From the NCBI GenBank assembly GCA_034437275.1, contig DAOTUD010000067.1, positions 1 to 64,000 on the forward strand: DNA of 64,000 bases. The letters run 5' to 3'. How positions within the stretch are numbered: position 1 is the stretch's first letter; each line of letters starts with the position of its first letter. Positions 1-8,700 of this stretch are shown here, one piece after another. The DNA comes from TC-15 sp034437275 (GTDB lineage Bacteria > Chloroflexota > Anaerolineae > Aggregatilineales > Aggregatilineaceae). Under the pieces are notes generated by a model. It was not told the DNA's origin and did not search any database. It saw nothing but the letters and a program-made list of their open reading frames with translations. A program made the position numbers and the translations under genes.

Positions 1-2
1 CA

Positions 3-110
3 CAGTTGTCGCCACTGGATGCCGCTGCTCTGGTTGTCAAACATCTTGATAACCGTACTCGTTCCCGTAAATCACGCCTGAAAAACTACCCAACCCGTTT
101 GGGTCCTTAA
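3..110 (+). CDS. C-terminal fragment of an unidentified protein, cut by the window edge
   Basis: An open frame enters from the left edge and ends at TAA 108-110, giving 35 residues rich in Arg and Lys (ending NYPTRLGP). Its last bases overlap, tail to tail, the end of the minus-strand HEPN gene at 107. The basic tail could belong to a transposase or another DNA-binding protein, but there is too little sequence to assign a family. It may also be a chance frame. Confidence 0.3.
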   Translation, partial: QLSPLDAAALVVKHLDNRTRSRKSRLKNYPTRLGP

Positions 111-1525
111 ATGTGACATTGTCGAAGTAGTCGCCCTAAGTCTCGTAGACGGTTTAAAGCGTTGACAATTATTTCTTCGGAAATGGATAGCTCTTTGCTC
201 AAGATCAGTGCAACAATAAGTGCTGCTAGGCGGGAGTTCACTTGTTTTAACTCATTATGGGTAAACACTACTGTTTCATCATCTGGATCGTAATGAGTAA
301 AATAATTCCGCGATTCGACTATTTCGCCAACGATATCCTCGATCCCGATAACTTTCCTCAATTCTGATCCCAGATTTTCTAATAGCAGTTCTAGACGTTT
401 CCGTAAAGAATATTGGTAACCATACTTAATTCGATTTTTCAAACTAGCCCGATGAGCAGGATCAAACTCGTCTGGAATTGCGTCGACAAGTTGTTTACGA
501 TACTTTTCATACTCCTTCCGAGTTTGATAGTTTTGATCAGGATATTTTCGCCTATGATAGCTTTCTATAACTTGCATTAATGCAAGAAACTGAAATCTTG
601 GCACACGGATTGTATTGTAATGAACTCCAAAATAGACGTCTCGTAGAGCCTCCCACAGTTCCCTGGTTTCAGAAGCAAACCACGCAGCAAACACACTTTG
701 AATTGATGAACCTAAATCCTGAGCAGAAAGAATCATCTTTGAGGCATGTATGGGTTTGATATCATCAGGAGGCGGCACTGCGTGGAAAATATATATCTTT
801 GGCTCGATATTCTTTGTATTCGAATCCTGTACACTTGGAGAAAATACGTTTAACTTCCGTACAGGTTTACCGACCAAGATCGCCAGTAAATCTTGTACAT
901 GCTGAAGTTGTTCAATCAACCAAGTTAGTGGTTGAGGAGCCTCCAAACAAATTTCAACAGAAGCAGTGAATTTCACGGATGCCTCATAATTTTGCATTGA
1001 AGTTTCTTGGTTTGGCCCAAAGTATATTTCACCAGAAATGGCTGGCACAGGAATTTTTATTGCTTGGGGAGGTATATACTGTACAGGATTACTCACGTTA
1101 CCAAACCGCAGAGGCGTAAATGATGAAAACCATTGTTCAAGATGAGTATATCTGGCAGAAATTCGCTTGAATGTTAGTTCATCTATGGTATTGCATTCAA
1201 TTGGCTTGTTGCTTACTAACATATATTGGGGGGTGAAGAAGCCTATTCCACGAATTTCTTCGCAGTTAGCAAGAGTTATGTGATATCCATTGTCGGTGAT
1301 GCCTTGCATGATTGGGTGAAGTAAATAATCAGGGATTTTTAAGTCGCCTTCAATATCGCCAAAAATAAAATCGCCGTATGAAGGACTATCCAATTTTAAT
1401 TGCATGAAACGCCCTGGTTGAAAAGACAATTTACCTCGCTTAGGCTCTCTATCCTCTCCTGGAATCCACCATTTGCCCGAAAAATCGAAGGCATCAAAGA
1501 ACGTGAACTGCATTTTCCGTATCAT
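107..1525 (-). CDS. ApeA-like HEPN-domain anti-phage (abortive infection) protein
   Basis: This is a probable RNA-targeting defence protein of about 472 residues. The N-terminal half starts with a FSGKWWIPG-type segment typical of the ApeA N-terminal domain. The C-terminal third is helical and carries RNYFTH near residues 406-411, the R-x4-H signature of HEPN ribonucleases. Family knowledge: ApeA proteins are single-gene abortive-infection systems. The ATG at 1525 is preferred; an in-frame TTG lies directly upstream at 1528. The TGA of the upstream radical SAM gene overlaps this ATG by one base (TGATG), so translation may be coupled. Base composition is clearly AT-richer (about 42% GC) than the genes to its right, which points to recent transfer. 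No substrate can be read from the sequence. Confidence 0.8.
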   Translation of the reverse strand: MIRKMQFTFFDAFDFSGKWWIPGEDREPKRGKLSFQPGRFMQLKLDSPSYGDFIFGDIEGDLKIPDYLLHPIMQGITDNGYHITLANCEEIRGIGFFTPQYMLVSNKPIECNTIDELTFKRISARYTHLEQWFSSFTPLRFGNVSNPVQYIPPQAIKIPVPAISGEIYFGPNQETSMQNYEASVKFTASVEICLEAPQPLTWLIEQLQHVQDLLAILVGKPVRKLNVFSPSVQDSNTKNIEPKIYIFHAVPPPDDIKPIHASKMILSAQDLGSSIQSVFAAWFASETRELWEALRDVYFGVHYNTIRVPRFQFLALMQVIESYHRRKYPDQNYQTRKEYEKYRKQLVDAIPDEFDPAHRASLKNRIKYGYQYSLRKRLELLLENLGSELRKVIGIEDIVGEIVESRNYFTHYDPDDETVVFTHNELKQVNSRLAALIVALILSKELSISEEIIVNALNRLRDLGRLLRQCHI

Positions 1526-2823
1526 CAATACACAAACTCCCGGATATCGTAGCGGCTGATGTGCGGCACGCCGCCGCGCCGCGAGAACGTCAGCCGGCGC
1601 TCGATGGCGTGCTGCTGCTGGAGCCGTTCCTCCCGGCTGAGGGGTTTGAGGCCGGCCTGGTAGGCGTCGCGTGCGTAGTCCATCCCCTCGCTGACGACCA
1701 GCTCCGAAAAGTAGATCAGGTCGTCCATGTCCAGCTGCATCGCGTTGAGCGCCTTGACCGTTGCGCGGACGTGTCGCCGCGCGTACTGGTGGCCGCCCGC
1801 ACCCAGCAGCACGATCACGCCGACCGAGACGCCTGCCGCCTTGATGGCGCGCACCGCCTCGACCACGTCGGCGATCTGGCCGGGCTTCTTCAGGAAGCGC
1901 AGCAGTTTGTCGTGGCCGCTTTCCATGCCGATGTAAACCGTCTTCAGGCTGCGTTCGCGCAGCGCGGCGAAATCGTCCACCGTTTTCTTCTGCCCGCTGA
2001 AGCCGTCCAGGAAGGCGTAGATGCCGCCCAACGCCTCCACATCGTACACCTCATGCACGATATCGACCAGCGGCAGCAGCATCCGCTGCGGGATGACCAG
2101 CGCGTTCGCGTCGCCCAGAAAGATCGTGCGGCGCAGGCTCAACCCGTCGCCCAGGAAGTCACGCACGGCGGCGGCGTGCGCGCGGAACTCGTCCGGCGTT
2201 TTGATGTGGAAAGGGCGGTCGCGGTAGAAGGTGCAAAACGTGCAGGTGTTGAACGAGCAGCCCTCCGCCGCTTGCAGCACCACCGAAAAATACTGGTCCG
2301 GCGGCAGGATGCCGACCGGGTGGTAGACCGCGTAATAGCGCGCGACATCCGCCCGCGAGCGATCCGCGTCGAAGGCGATGGCGCGCTCGAAGCCCAGCCG
2401 CGCCTGCGCATTGAGCGCCCCGCTGAGCGCCGCGCTCCCGTCTTGCAGCGCGCGGTACAGCGCGATCATGGTCTCGCGCGCGGGTGCTTCGATCTGCGTG
2501 CGGGCTTCCTCTGCCGAGAGCCAGCGGCGGTCGCGCGTTTTGTCGGGCAGCATCCACTTGGCGACCATCTTGCCGTCCAACCCGCGCCGGTAGGTTTTGT
2601 CGCCGGCCTGCGCGGTCCACAGCCGCCCGGCGTAATCGTAGCTGTACACGTCCGGCTCGCCCTGTGCGTGCTCGATGCTGACCGTCAGACAGTTCGGTTT
2701 GACGCTGACCGTCACCGGGCGGCCCTGCCAGGTTCCCAATACCACAGCCACAATGACTTTCTCCTTCACCAGCGTATCGGTAAAGCGTTCCTCACAGAGG
2801 TTATAAACCATGCTGGCACGCAC
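1525..2823 (-). CDS. Radical SAM protein of unknown substrate
   Basis: A cytosolic Fe-S enzyme of 432 residues. The cluster motif is GCSFNTCTFC near residues 187-196 (Cys-x4-Cys-x2-Cys), followed by FYRDRPF. This spacing is seen in a subgroup of Elp3/YgiQ-like radical SAM proteins, where GC-x-x-N-x-CTFC recurs. The stretch FLGDAN about 45 residues later and a GMESGHD segment fit the SAM-binding barrel. The first 180 residues hold no motif I recognise. The GTG at 2823 is the longest start; the ATG at 2811 (MVYNLCEE) is a plausible alternative. It ends in a TGATG overlap with the HEPN gene. The reaction is not predictable from sequence. Confidence 0.85.
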   Translation of the reverse strand: MRASMVYNLCEERFTDTLVKEKVIVAVVLGTWQGRPVTVSVKPNCLTVSIEHAQGEPDVYSYDYAGRLWTAQAGDKTYRRGLDGKMVAKWMLPDKTRDRRWLSAEEARTQIEAPARETMIALYRALQDGSAALSGALNAQARLGFERAIAFDADRSRADVARYYAVYHPVGILPPDQYFSVVLQAAEGCSFNTCTFCTFYRDRPFHIKTPDEFRAHAAAVRDFLGDGLSLRRTIFLGDANALVIPQRMLLPLVDIVHEVYDVEALGGIYAFLDGFSGQKKTVDDFAALRERSLKTVYIGMESGHDKLLRFLKKPGQIADVVEAVRAIKAAGVSVGVIVLLGAGGHQYARRHVRATVKALNAMQLDMDDLIYFSELVVSEGMDYARDAYQAGLKPLSREERLQQQHAIERRLTFSRRGGVPHISRYDIREFVY

Positions 2824-2852
2824 GACGAACGCCGGTGCAGGCTCCCGCGCGT

Positions 2853-4985
2853 TTACGTCTCGTCCAGCTTGCTGATCGTCGCTTCGATCAGCTCGACAGC
2901 GTCGCGCAGCGTGTCCGCGTCGAAGGCGAAGGTCGTGCCTGCCGTGCGGTATAGTTTCGCCAGCGGGACCAGCGCGCTTGTGACCTCGACGACCGGCACC
3001 GGCACCGCGTCATCCGGGAAGCGCTGCCCGCTGTCCGGATCGACGGCGTGCAGGCGTTGGGTGTCGGCTTCCCAATAGGCCCCCGCCTGCACGCGCAGGC
3101 AGTCCGGCGTGACCGCGTGCGGCAGTTCGATGGCGCGGCGGTCGGTCTGCACGTCGCCGGGCCGCCACATGCTGAAGGGGTACAGATTGCCCCACACATA
3201 GCCGTCGGACTGCGTAACAAACGCGCCATCACAATAGACGTGGGCGAACAGTTTGACGGGTTGCGGCTGGTCGAGCTGCCAGCGTGTGCGCACGGTGATC
3301 ACATTGCGCTGGGGGTTGTAACTGGCGTCGGCCTGGAACAGCGCCAGGTCGGCTGCCGGGAACACCGCGACCGGCTCGTCCGGCCCGGGCGCGTCCACCA
3401 GTCCGACGAATTCCGGCCAGAATTCACGCCCGGCGAAGTGCGTGGCGTAGATTACCCGGCCAGGACGGAAGCGCGCCAGCACATCCTCCCCCCACAGGGA
3501 AGGCCCGTGAGCAGCGTAATATTCGCCGCTGTGCAGCACGGTCGGCGGGTGCACGAACGCCTCCACGGGCGGATAATCCAGGCCGGTGTTGGCCCAGATC
3601 TGCTGGCTGTAGCCGATGTCGTTCAGCATAAAGGTCGTGCCCTCCGCGCCCAGCAGGAACATGCGCTCCTCGGGCGCAATGTAGTTCGGCGCGTTGACCA
3701 ACACCAGCCCGCTTTGGTCGATGCGCTGCTCGGCGGCCATTGCCATCAGCCGGTTGGTGAAATCGCCCATGCGCGTGAAGTCATCCCGGCGCAGTCCCCA
3801 AAACGCTAGGCTCACGATCAGCCCCGCCGCGACGATGCCCGCGCCCACACTCCGGGCCGCCCGCCGAACGGGCGGCGTGCCCCGGCTCTGCCACAGCCCG
3901 GCCAGCACCGCGCCCCAAAAAATGCCCGCGCCCGCCGAGGCCAGGAACATCAGCCGAGGGGACCCCAGCGTATAGTCCGATCCCAGAAACAGCACGCCCG
4001 GCAGCAGACTGGCTCCGTACCAGCCCAGTCCGTACACCGCCGCGCCGACCATTGAGCGCGCGCGCCACCACAGCCAGCCCACACCCCCCAGCGCCACCAG
4101 CCCCACCACCACGATCATCGGTCCCGGCGCGACGCTGCTGCCCTCGTGCAGCCGGGCCCACAGCGCGAACAGCGGGTACGCCAGCCCTTGCAGAAAGTAG
4201 GCCAGCGAGACGTCGATGCCCTGGTTCCACACCAGCGGATCGTCCGCCGTTTCGAAGCGTGGCACGGTGAACCACAGCAGCGTATACACCGCCGCGATCA
4301 GGCTCACCGGGACGACCACCCACGCCATCCGCTGCCACGTGGGCCGCCGGTCCGCGCGCCAGTACGCCGCCGTGATGACCATCACCAGCAGCGGGGGCAG
4401 CATCGGGCCGTTCTCGTGGCTGAAAGCACCGACAAATGCGCCGCCCCAGCACACTGCCAGCGCCAGCGCGCCGCGCCGCCCGTCCAGCCACTTGAGCGCC
4501 GCCCATACGCTGGCTGCCATGCCCAGCGCCATCAGGATATGGAACATGCTGCTGATCAGCGTCACCGCCTGGTAGCTGAAGGGGAACACCACCACGCTCA
4601 CGCCTGCGATCGCGGTCGCGGCGCGCGCGCCGCTGCCGGGGACCAATCGCCGCGCGATCTGTCCGGTCAGCACGCCGAACAGCCCCAGACACAGCACGTT
4701 CATCAGATGCAGCCAGAAGGGATCGTGTCCGCCGGTGAGGACCTGGCTCAGCTTCCACAGCGAGAAGACCGCCGGGCGGTAGTAGGGGAACGCCCGCGAT
4801 CCGCCCCACTGTTCCACGCCGTCGATGTTCTCGACCAGCCAGAAGTTCGGCCCGTCGTCCAGAAACAGGGGCAGTTGCAGCGTATAGCCGTACAGCAGCA
4901 GCGCCAGCAGCAGCGGCAACGCGGCCAGCAGCATATCGAGCACCGACCGCCGGGACATACCTTGAGACACGATGCCTGTTCCCAT
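2853..4985 (-). CDS. Large polytopic membrane protein, GT-C glycosyltransferase-like
   Basis: About 710 residues. A hydrophobic N-terminal helix is followed by LFLDDGPNFWLVEN. The Asp pair just after the first membrane helix is typical of GT-C/GT39-type glycosyltransferases that use lipid-linked sugars. Roughly ten further membrane helices extend to about residue 410. The last 300 residues are soluble and probably extracytoplasmic. The starts GTG 4988, ATG 4985 and a later ATG (MSRRSVLDML) are all possible; the signal anchor begins after the last. The product could also be a non-catalytic polytopic protein, since only the DD motif and topology support the assignment. It stands alone, about 30 bases downstream of where the radical SAM gene starts. 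Confidence 0.65.
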   Translation of the reverse strand: MGTGIVSQGMSRRSVLDMLLAALPLLLALLLYGYTLQLPLFLDDGPNFWLVENIDGVEQWGGSRAFPYYRPAVFSLWKLSQVLTGGHDPFWLHLMNVLCLGLFGVLTGQIARRLVPGSGARAATAIAGVSVVVFPFSYQAVTLISSMFHILMALGMAASVWAALKWLDGRRGALALAVCWGGAFVGAFSHENGPMLPPLLVMVITAAYWRADRRPTWQRMAWVVVPVSLIAAVYTLLWFTVPRFETADDPLVWNQGIDVSLAYFLQGLAYPLFALWARLHEGSSVAPGPMIVVVGLVALGGVGWLWWRARSMVGAAVYGLGWYGASLLPGVLFLGSDYTLGSPRLMFLASAGAGIFWGAVLAGLWQSRGTPPVRRAARSVGAGIVAAGLIVSLAFWGLRRDDFTRMGDFTNRLMAMAAEQRIDQSGLVLVNAPNYIAPEERMFLLGAEGTTFMLNDIGYSQQIWANTGLDYPPVEAFVHPPTVLHSGEYYAAHGPSLWGEDVLARFRPGRVIYATHFAGREFWPEFVGLVDAPGPDEPVAVFPAADLALFQADASYNPQRNVITVRTRWQLDQPQPVKLFAHVYCDGAFVTQSDGYVWGNLYPFSMWRPGDVQTDRRAIELPHAVTPDCLRVQAGAYWEADTQRLHAVDPDSGQRFPDDAVPVPVVEVTSALVPLAKLYRTAGTTFAFDADTLRDAVELIEATISKLDET

Positions 4986-5094
4986 CACCGGAATAGCGGA
5001 CGAACGAGCCGTTCATAAGCAGCGAACGGCCCGATGATACAGGCAGTCCGGCTATCGGTCAACCGGCCCGCGCCCTCCCATCGCGCCCCGTCAC

Positions 5095-5916
5095 TCACTC
5101 CACGTCCAGGTTGTACACGTCCCGGCGTTTCCAGCCGGATTCGCGGGCGATGGCGCGCGCGGCCTGGCTGCGCGAGTCCCCGGCGGCCATCTGCGCGCGG
5201 AACGCCTCGCGCACGGCGGCTTCGTCCCAGGGCTGGTCCCCGGCATCATCCGGCGCCCCCTCGATCACCAGCGTGATTTCGCCTTTGGGCGGATGGGCGG
5301 TGTAATGCGCGATGACGGCGCTCACCGGGCCGCGCTGCACCTCCTCGTACAGCTTGGTGATCTCGCGGGCGACGGCGACCGGGCGCTCCCCCAACACCGC
5401 GCGCACCGCCTCCAGCGTCTTGAGCAGGCGGTGAGGGCTTTCGTAGGCGACCAGCGTCGCAGGCTGGTGCGCCAGGGCGCGCAGCGCGTCGCGCAGGGCT
5501 TTTTCTTTGCGCGGCAGGAAGCCGGCGAACAGGAAGCGGTCGGTGGGCAGGCCGGACGCCACCAGCGCCGCGATCACCGCCGACGGTCCCGGCAGCGGCA
5601 CGACCGGGATGTCGTGGGCCAGCACCGCCGCGATCAGTTCGTGCCCGGGATCGGAGATGCCCGGCGTGCCTGCGTCAGATACCAGCGCCACGTCCCCGCC
5701 CGCCAGCGCGTCGAGAATGGCGTCCAGCTTGTGCAGTTTGTTATGCTCGTGATAGCTGGTCAGCGGCGTATCGATCGCGTAATGGGCCAGCAGCCTGCCG
5801 GTGGTGCGCGTGTCTTCGGCGGCAATCAGCGACACTTCGCGCAGCACGCGCAGTGCGCGCAGCGTGATATCTTCCAGATTGCCAATCGGTGTCGGTACGA
5901 TAAAAAGACTCGGCAT
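5095..5916 (-). CDS. rsmI: 16S rRNA (cytidine(1402)-2'-O)-methyltransferase RsmI
   Basis: RsmI methylates the 2'-hydroxyl of C1402 in the ribosomal decoding centre using SAM. The 273-residue protein has the family's N-terminal PTPIGNLEDIT motif, AAEDTRTT near residue 35, LVSDAGTPGISDPG near residues 80-92 and the LPGPSA segment, all expected of the tetrapyrrole-methylase fold. Length matches the family. The ATG at 5916 is supported by the conserved start MPSLFIVPTPIGN. It diverges from the ParA-like operon, and a MITE-like repeat occupies the shared intergenic region. Confidence 0.97.
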   Translation of the reverse strand: MPSLFIVPTPIGNLEDITLRALRVLREVSLIAAEDTRTTGRLLAHYAIDTPLTSYHEHNKLHKLDAILDALAGGDVALVSDAGTPGISDPGHELIAAVLAHDIPVVPLPGPSAVIAALVASGLPTDRFLFAGFLPRKEKALRDALRALAHQPATLVAYESPHRLLKTLEAVRAVLGERPVAVAREITKLYEEVQRGPVSAVIAHYTAHPPKGEITLVIEGAPDDAGDQPWDEAAVREAFRAQMAAGDSRSQAARAIARESGWKRRDVYNLDVE

Positions 5917-5931
5917 GGTTGACTCCTAATT

Positions 5932-6077
5932 GGGCGTTATGCTAGTTTTACCCCTCCCCCTGGCCCCCTCCCCGCGCGCGGAGAGGGGGAAACAAACCGG
6001 GACCCAAAGTCCCTCTCCGTTCACGGGGAGGGGGGTAAACCATCGACACACGCGCCAGGATATCTAGCATAAGGCCC
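5932..6077. mobile_element. MITE-like repeat, family A copy 1
   Basis: A 146-bp non-coding element. The ends are 14-bp inverted repeats: GGGCGTTATGCTAG at 5932-5945 and CTAGCATAAGGCCC at 6064-6077, with one mismatch. The flanking bases TAATT (5927-5931 and 6078-6082) are an exact 5-bp direct duplication. The interior is itself a C-run/G-run inverted repeat able to form a long hairpin. A close copy lies at 20661-20816. No transposase is encoded in the window, so movement in trans is inferred. Confidence 0.8.
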
Positions 6078-6080
6078 TAA

Positions 6081-6110
6081 TTGTTACATCATAACGTTTG
6101 CGACTATAAT
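6081..6110 (+). promoter_or_regulatory. Sigma-70-type promoter of the ParA/cyclase operon
   Basis: TTGTTA at 6081-6086, an 18-base spacer and TATAAT at 6105-6110. The -35 box overlaps the right-hand target duplication of the MITE that ends at 6077. An 11-bp tandem duplication begins in the -10 box (6108-6129) and could be an operator. The start codon is about 90 bases downstream of the expected transcription start. Confidence 0.7.
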
Positions 6111-6129
6111 GCTACAAGAATGCTACAAG
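6108..6129. repeat. Perfect 11-bp tandem repeat at the transcription start
   Basis: AATGCTACAAG occurs twice without a gap (6108-6118, 6119-6129). It covers the end of the -10 box and the predicted start site of the ParA/cyclase operon. The position suits a repressor site, but no cognate regulator can be named. Confidence 0.6.
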
Positions 6130-6206
6130 GTTGGCTGGAAACGCATTCCTCAAGTATTCTATAGTCAGGAGATGGTTTTGAGCCACACGTGTTGGAGGAC
6201 ATCTAA

Positions 6207-6986
6207 ATGGGTAAGATTATCTCGATTCATTCCTTCCGGGGCGGAACCGGCAAATCAAACTTGACTGCCAATATCGCTACACAGTTCGCTATGCGCGGCA
6301 AGCGAGTAGCGATTGTTGATACCGATATTCAATCCCCCGGTATTCACGTCTTGTTTGGGTACGACGAAACGCGGATTGACAAGGCGCTCAACGACTATTT
6401 GTGGGGCAAAGCGGCAATCGAAGACACCGCGTATTCGATCAGCGAAACGTCTGGCAATGACCCCTCGCGCTCATTTCTGAAGGGCCTCGATATCTGGCTG
6501 ATTCCGTCCAGCATCCGCACCGGCGAGATCGCGCGCGTGCTGCGCGAAGGGTACGACGTCGGCCTGTTGAATGAGGGCTTCCATACCCTGATCGAAGCTC
6601 TGAACCTGGACTATCTGTTCATCGACACGCACCCCGGGCTGAACGAGGAAACGTTGTTGTCGATTGCGATCTCGAACGCGCTGGTGATTATTTTACGCCC
6701 GGATACGCAAGACTTCCAGGGCACAGCGGTCACCGTCGATGTGGCGCGCAAGCTGGATGTGCAGCACTTGCGGCTGGTCGTCAACAAGGCGCTGTCGCGC
6801 TACGACTTCGACAAAATCAAAAACGACATCAGCGGCACCTACAACGTGCCGGTGGCCGGCGTGCTGCCGCTGTCGGAAGATGTGGCCCTCAATGCCAGCA
6901 ACAACATTTTCTCCGCCATCCAACCGGACCATCCCTGGTCGGTCACGGTACGGGAGATCGTCGACGACCTGATGGGTGAAGACTAA
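6207..6986 (+). CDS. ParA/MinD-family ATPase
   Basis: A 259-residue cytosolic P-loop ATPase of the SIMIBI class, first gene of a six-gene signalling operon. The deviant Walker A is RGGTGKSN near residues 11-18, where the usual signature Lys is Arg. Switch I is IVDTDIQSPG near residue 35, and the Walker B-like FIDTHPGLNEET lies near residues 138-149. An EGYDVGLLNEGF segment and a VVNKALSRYD nucleotide-base motif follow. Family members position or time other proteins through ATP-dependent dimers. No plasmid partition partner is nearby. Instead the next gene is a cyclic-nucleotide-binding protein with a second, degenerate ParA-like domain. A GGAGG ribosome site precedes the ATG. Confidence 0.88.
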   Translation: MGKIISIHSFRGGTGKSNLTANIATQFAMRGKRVAIVDTDIQSPGIHVLFGYDETRIDKALNDYLWGKAAIEDTAYSISETSGNDPSRSFLKGLDIWLIPSSIRTGEIARVLREGYDVGLLNEGFHTLIEALNLDYLFIDTHPGLNEETLLSIAISNALVIILRPDTQDFQGTAVTVDVARKLDVQHLRLVVNKALSRYDFDKIKNDISGTYNVPVAGVLPLSEDVALNASNNIFSAIQPDHPWSVTVREIVDDLMGED

Positions 6987-7001
6987 GCGAGACCGCACCT
7001 G

Positions 7002-8687
7002 ATGCCCGATCGTGAAAATCCATTGGACAAGCTGTGGGGCGAACGCCGCCACACGCCGGCGGGTGCCGATCCGCTGGCCGAATCCACCGGGCTGAATCCG
7101 CTGGCGCTGCTCGAACTGCCGGCGCACCAGCGTGATCTGGTCAACTGGTTATCGCGCCGCAAGCAGGCCCGCTTCCCGGCACTGCAAGCGGCGCTGGGGC
7201 TGGAGCCAGAAGCACTCCAGGCGGTGCTGGCCGAACTCAAGCAGGCCGGGCACATTCACGAAGCGTTGATCGACGGGCAAATCTTCTACCGGGTGGTGTT
7301 CGGGGGCAAGATCAGCCGCGCCGCGCGGGAGCTTCCCGACGCGATCTGGTCGCGCCTGGACCTGGACGACAGCTTGTTCCTGCGGCAGGTGCCGCTGGTT
7401 CGCGGCCTGCCCGACGACGCGCTCCGCACCATCGCGGGGCAGCTCGACGCCCGGCGCTACCGCCGTAACGAGGTCATCCTGTGGCAGGGCGACCTGGGCG
7501 AAGGTATCTACCTGATCAAAAGCGGCATAGTCGGGATCATGCGGCTGGCCCCGGACAAACGCGATATCCAGATTTTGCACTATCTGAAGGAAGGCGACCT
7601 GCTCGGCGAGTTTGGGCTGCTTTCCAACCAGCGCACGGCGGCGCACACCACCGCGACCGCCCTCAGCGATGTGGACGTGCTGTTGGTCAAACGCGACGTG
7701 CTGCTCGATCTGTTGCAGCAGTACCCGTCGATGGCCCTGGAGTTGGTCCAACTGCTGACCCAGCGCTTGATGGCGCGCAGCACCGCTGAGACGCAAGATA
7801 CCACGCTGTCGCTGGTGATCGGCGTGGTGCCGGAGACGGGCTGCACCATGCTGGGCAGTGCGCTGGCCAGCACGCTGGCGCAGTCCACGCAGCGCCCGAC
7901 GGTGTACACCGAACATCCAGGCCCGGAACAACTGCCGGGGCTGTTCCAATTCACCCCGCATAGCTCCGTCTATGCGCATCCCGGCGGCTTCGACGTGTTT
8001 GTGCCGCAGGATGCCGAGAATCTGCCCGGCAGCGTGCGTACCACGCTGATGTTCGATTCCCTGCGCGAGCATTACGCCAACATCGTGGTCAGCATTCCGG
8101 GCCAGATCGACGACACCGTAACCTATCTGCTGGAGCAGGCCAGCCAGGTGGTGCTGCTGGCCCCGCCGGATGCAGCGACCTGGGAGCGCCTGCACGCCCT
8201 GCGCGCCCAACTGAAGCTGACGATCCACCCCGAAAAAACCGACCTGGCGCTGGTGTGTAACCGGACGGGGGCCGATCAGGCCGCGCTGGACGTGCCGGAC
8301 AGCGCCGACTTCGCGCTGCCGGTGATGCCCGACCTGCCGTCGCTGGCCCAGCAGACTGCCGCGCGTTTGCCCGCGCCGCTGGCGGAGGTGGCGTCGTCGC
8401 TGGTCTACCGGCTGGGGCGGGCCAACCAGCTCGGCGTCTACCTGCCCACGCACCCCGCCGCTGCCGCCGCGTGCCAGGACGACACGGTCACGTTTTTTAC
8501 CGACCTGTTTGGCGATGCCGACCGGTCCCAGCCGCATGACGACACCTATCTGGTCCGCACGCGCACCACGAAAACGGAACTGGACCGGCATTTGAGTGAT
8601 GTGTTGGCCTATGTCGAGACGCTCAAAGCCAGGCTGGAGCAGGACGTCCTGGCGTTCGAATTGAATAGCAAAGTGATGGTCATTTAA
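7002..8687 (+). CDS. Winged-helix, cyclic-nucleotide-binding and degenerate ParA-like fusion protein
   Basis: 561 residues in three parts. Residues about 35-105 form a winged-helix-like module (LLELPAHQRDLVNWL onward) that is shared with the gene at 10018. Residues about 125-255 are a cyclic-nucleotide-binding domain with GEGIYLIKSGIVGI and the phosphate cassette-like GEFGLLSNQRTAAHTTA. Residues about 265-470 look like a ParA/MinD fold (VIGVVPETGCTMLGSALA, then VVSIPGQIDD), but the P-loop lacks GKS/T, so ATP binding is doubtful. It starts 15 bases after the ParA gene. The neighbouring cyclase at 10504 suggests that this protein reads the nucleotide made by the operon and passes the signal to ParA. 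That link is inference. Confidence 0.82.
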   Translation: MPDRENPLDKLWGERRHTPAGADPLAESTGLNPLALLELPAHQRDLVNWLSRRKQARFPALQAALGLEPEALQAVLAELKQAGHIHEALIDGQIFYRVVFGGKISRAARELPDAIWSRLDLDDSLFLRQVPLVRGLPDDALRTIAGQLDARRYRRNEVILWQGDLGEGIYLIKSGIVGIMRLAPDKRDIQILHYLKEGDLLGEFGLLSNQRTAAHTTATALSDVDVLLVKRDVLLDLLQQYPSMALELVQLLTQRLMARSTAETQDTTLSLVIGVVPETGCTMLGSALASTLAQSTQRPTVYTEHPGPEQLPGLFQFTPHSSVYAHPGGFDVFVPQDAENLPGSVRTTLMFDSLREHYANIVVSIPGQIDDTVTYLLEQASQVVLLAPPDAATWERLHALRAQLKLTIHPEKTDLALVCNRTGADQAALDVPDSADFALPVMPDLPSLAQQTAARLPAPLAEVASSLVYRLGRANQLGVYLPTHPAAAAACQDDTVTFFTDLFGDADRSQPHDDTYLVRTRTTKTELDRHLSDVLAYVETLKARLEQDVLAFELNSKVMVI

Positions 8688-8700
8688 GCGAGGACGTTCT

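Noticed and set aside
1561..3078. A 505-residue plus-strand open frame opposite the radical SAM and GT-C genes
   Set aside because: Its translation is Arg/Ala/His-rich without family motifs, and it is antisense to well-supported genes. High GC makes such mirror frames common.
6207..6986. Plasmid or chromosome partition parA
   Set aside because: There is no parB-like gene or parS-like repeat nearby. The operon context is cyclic-nucleotide signalling.
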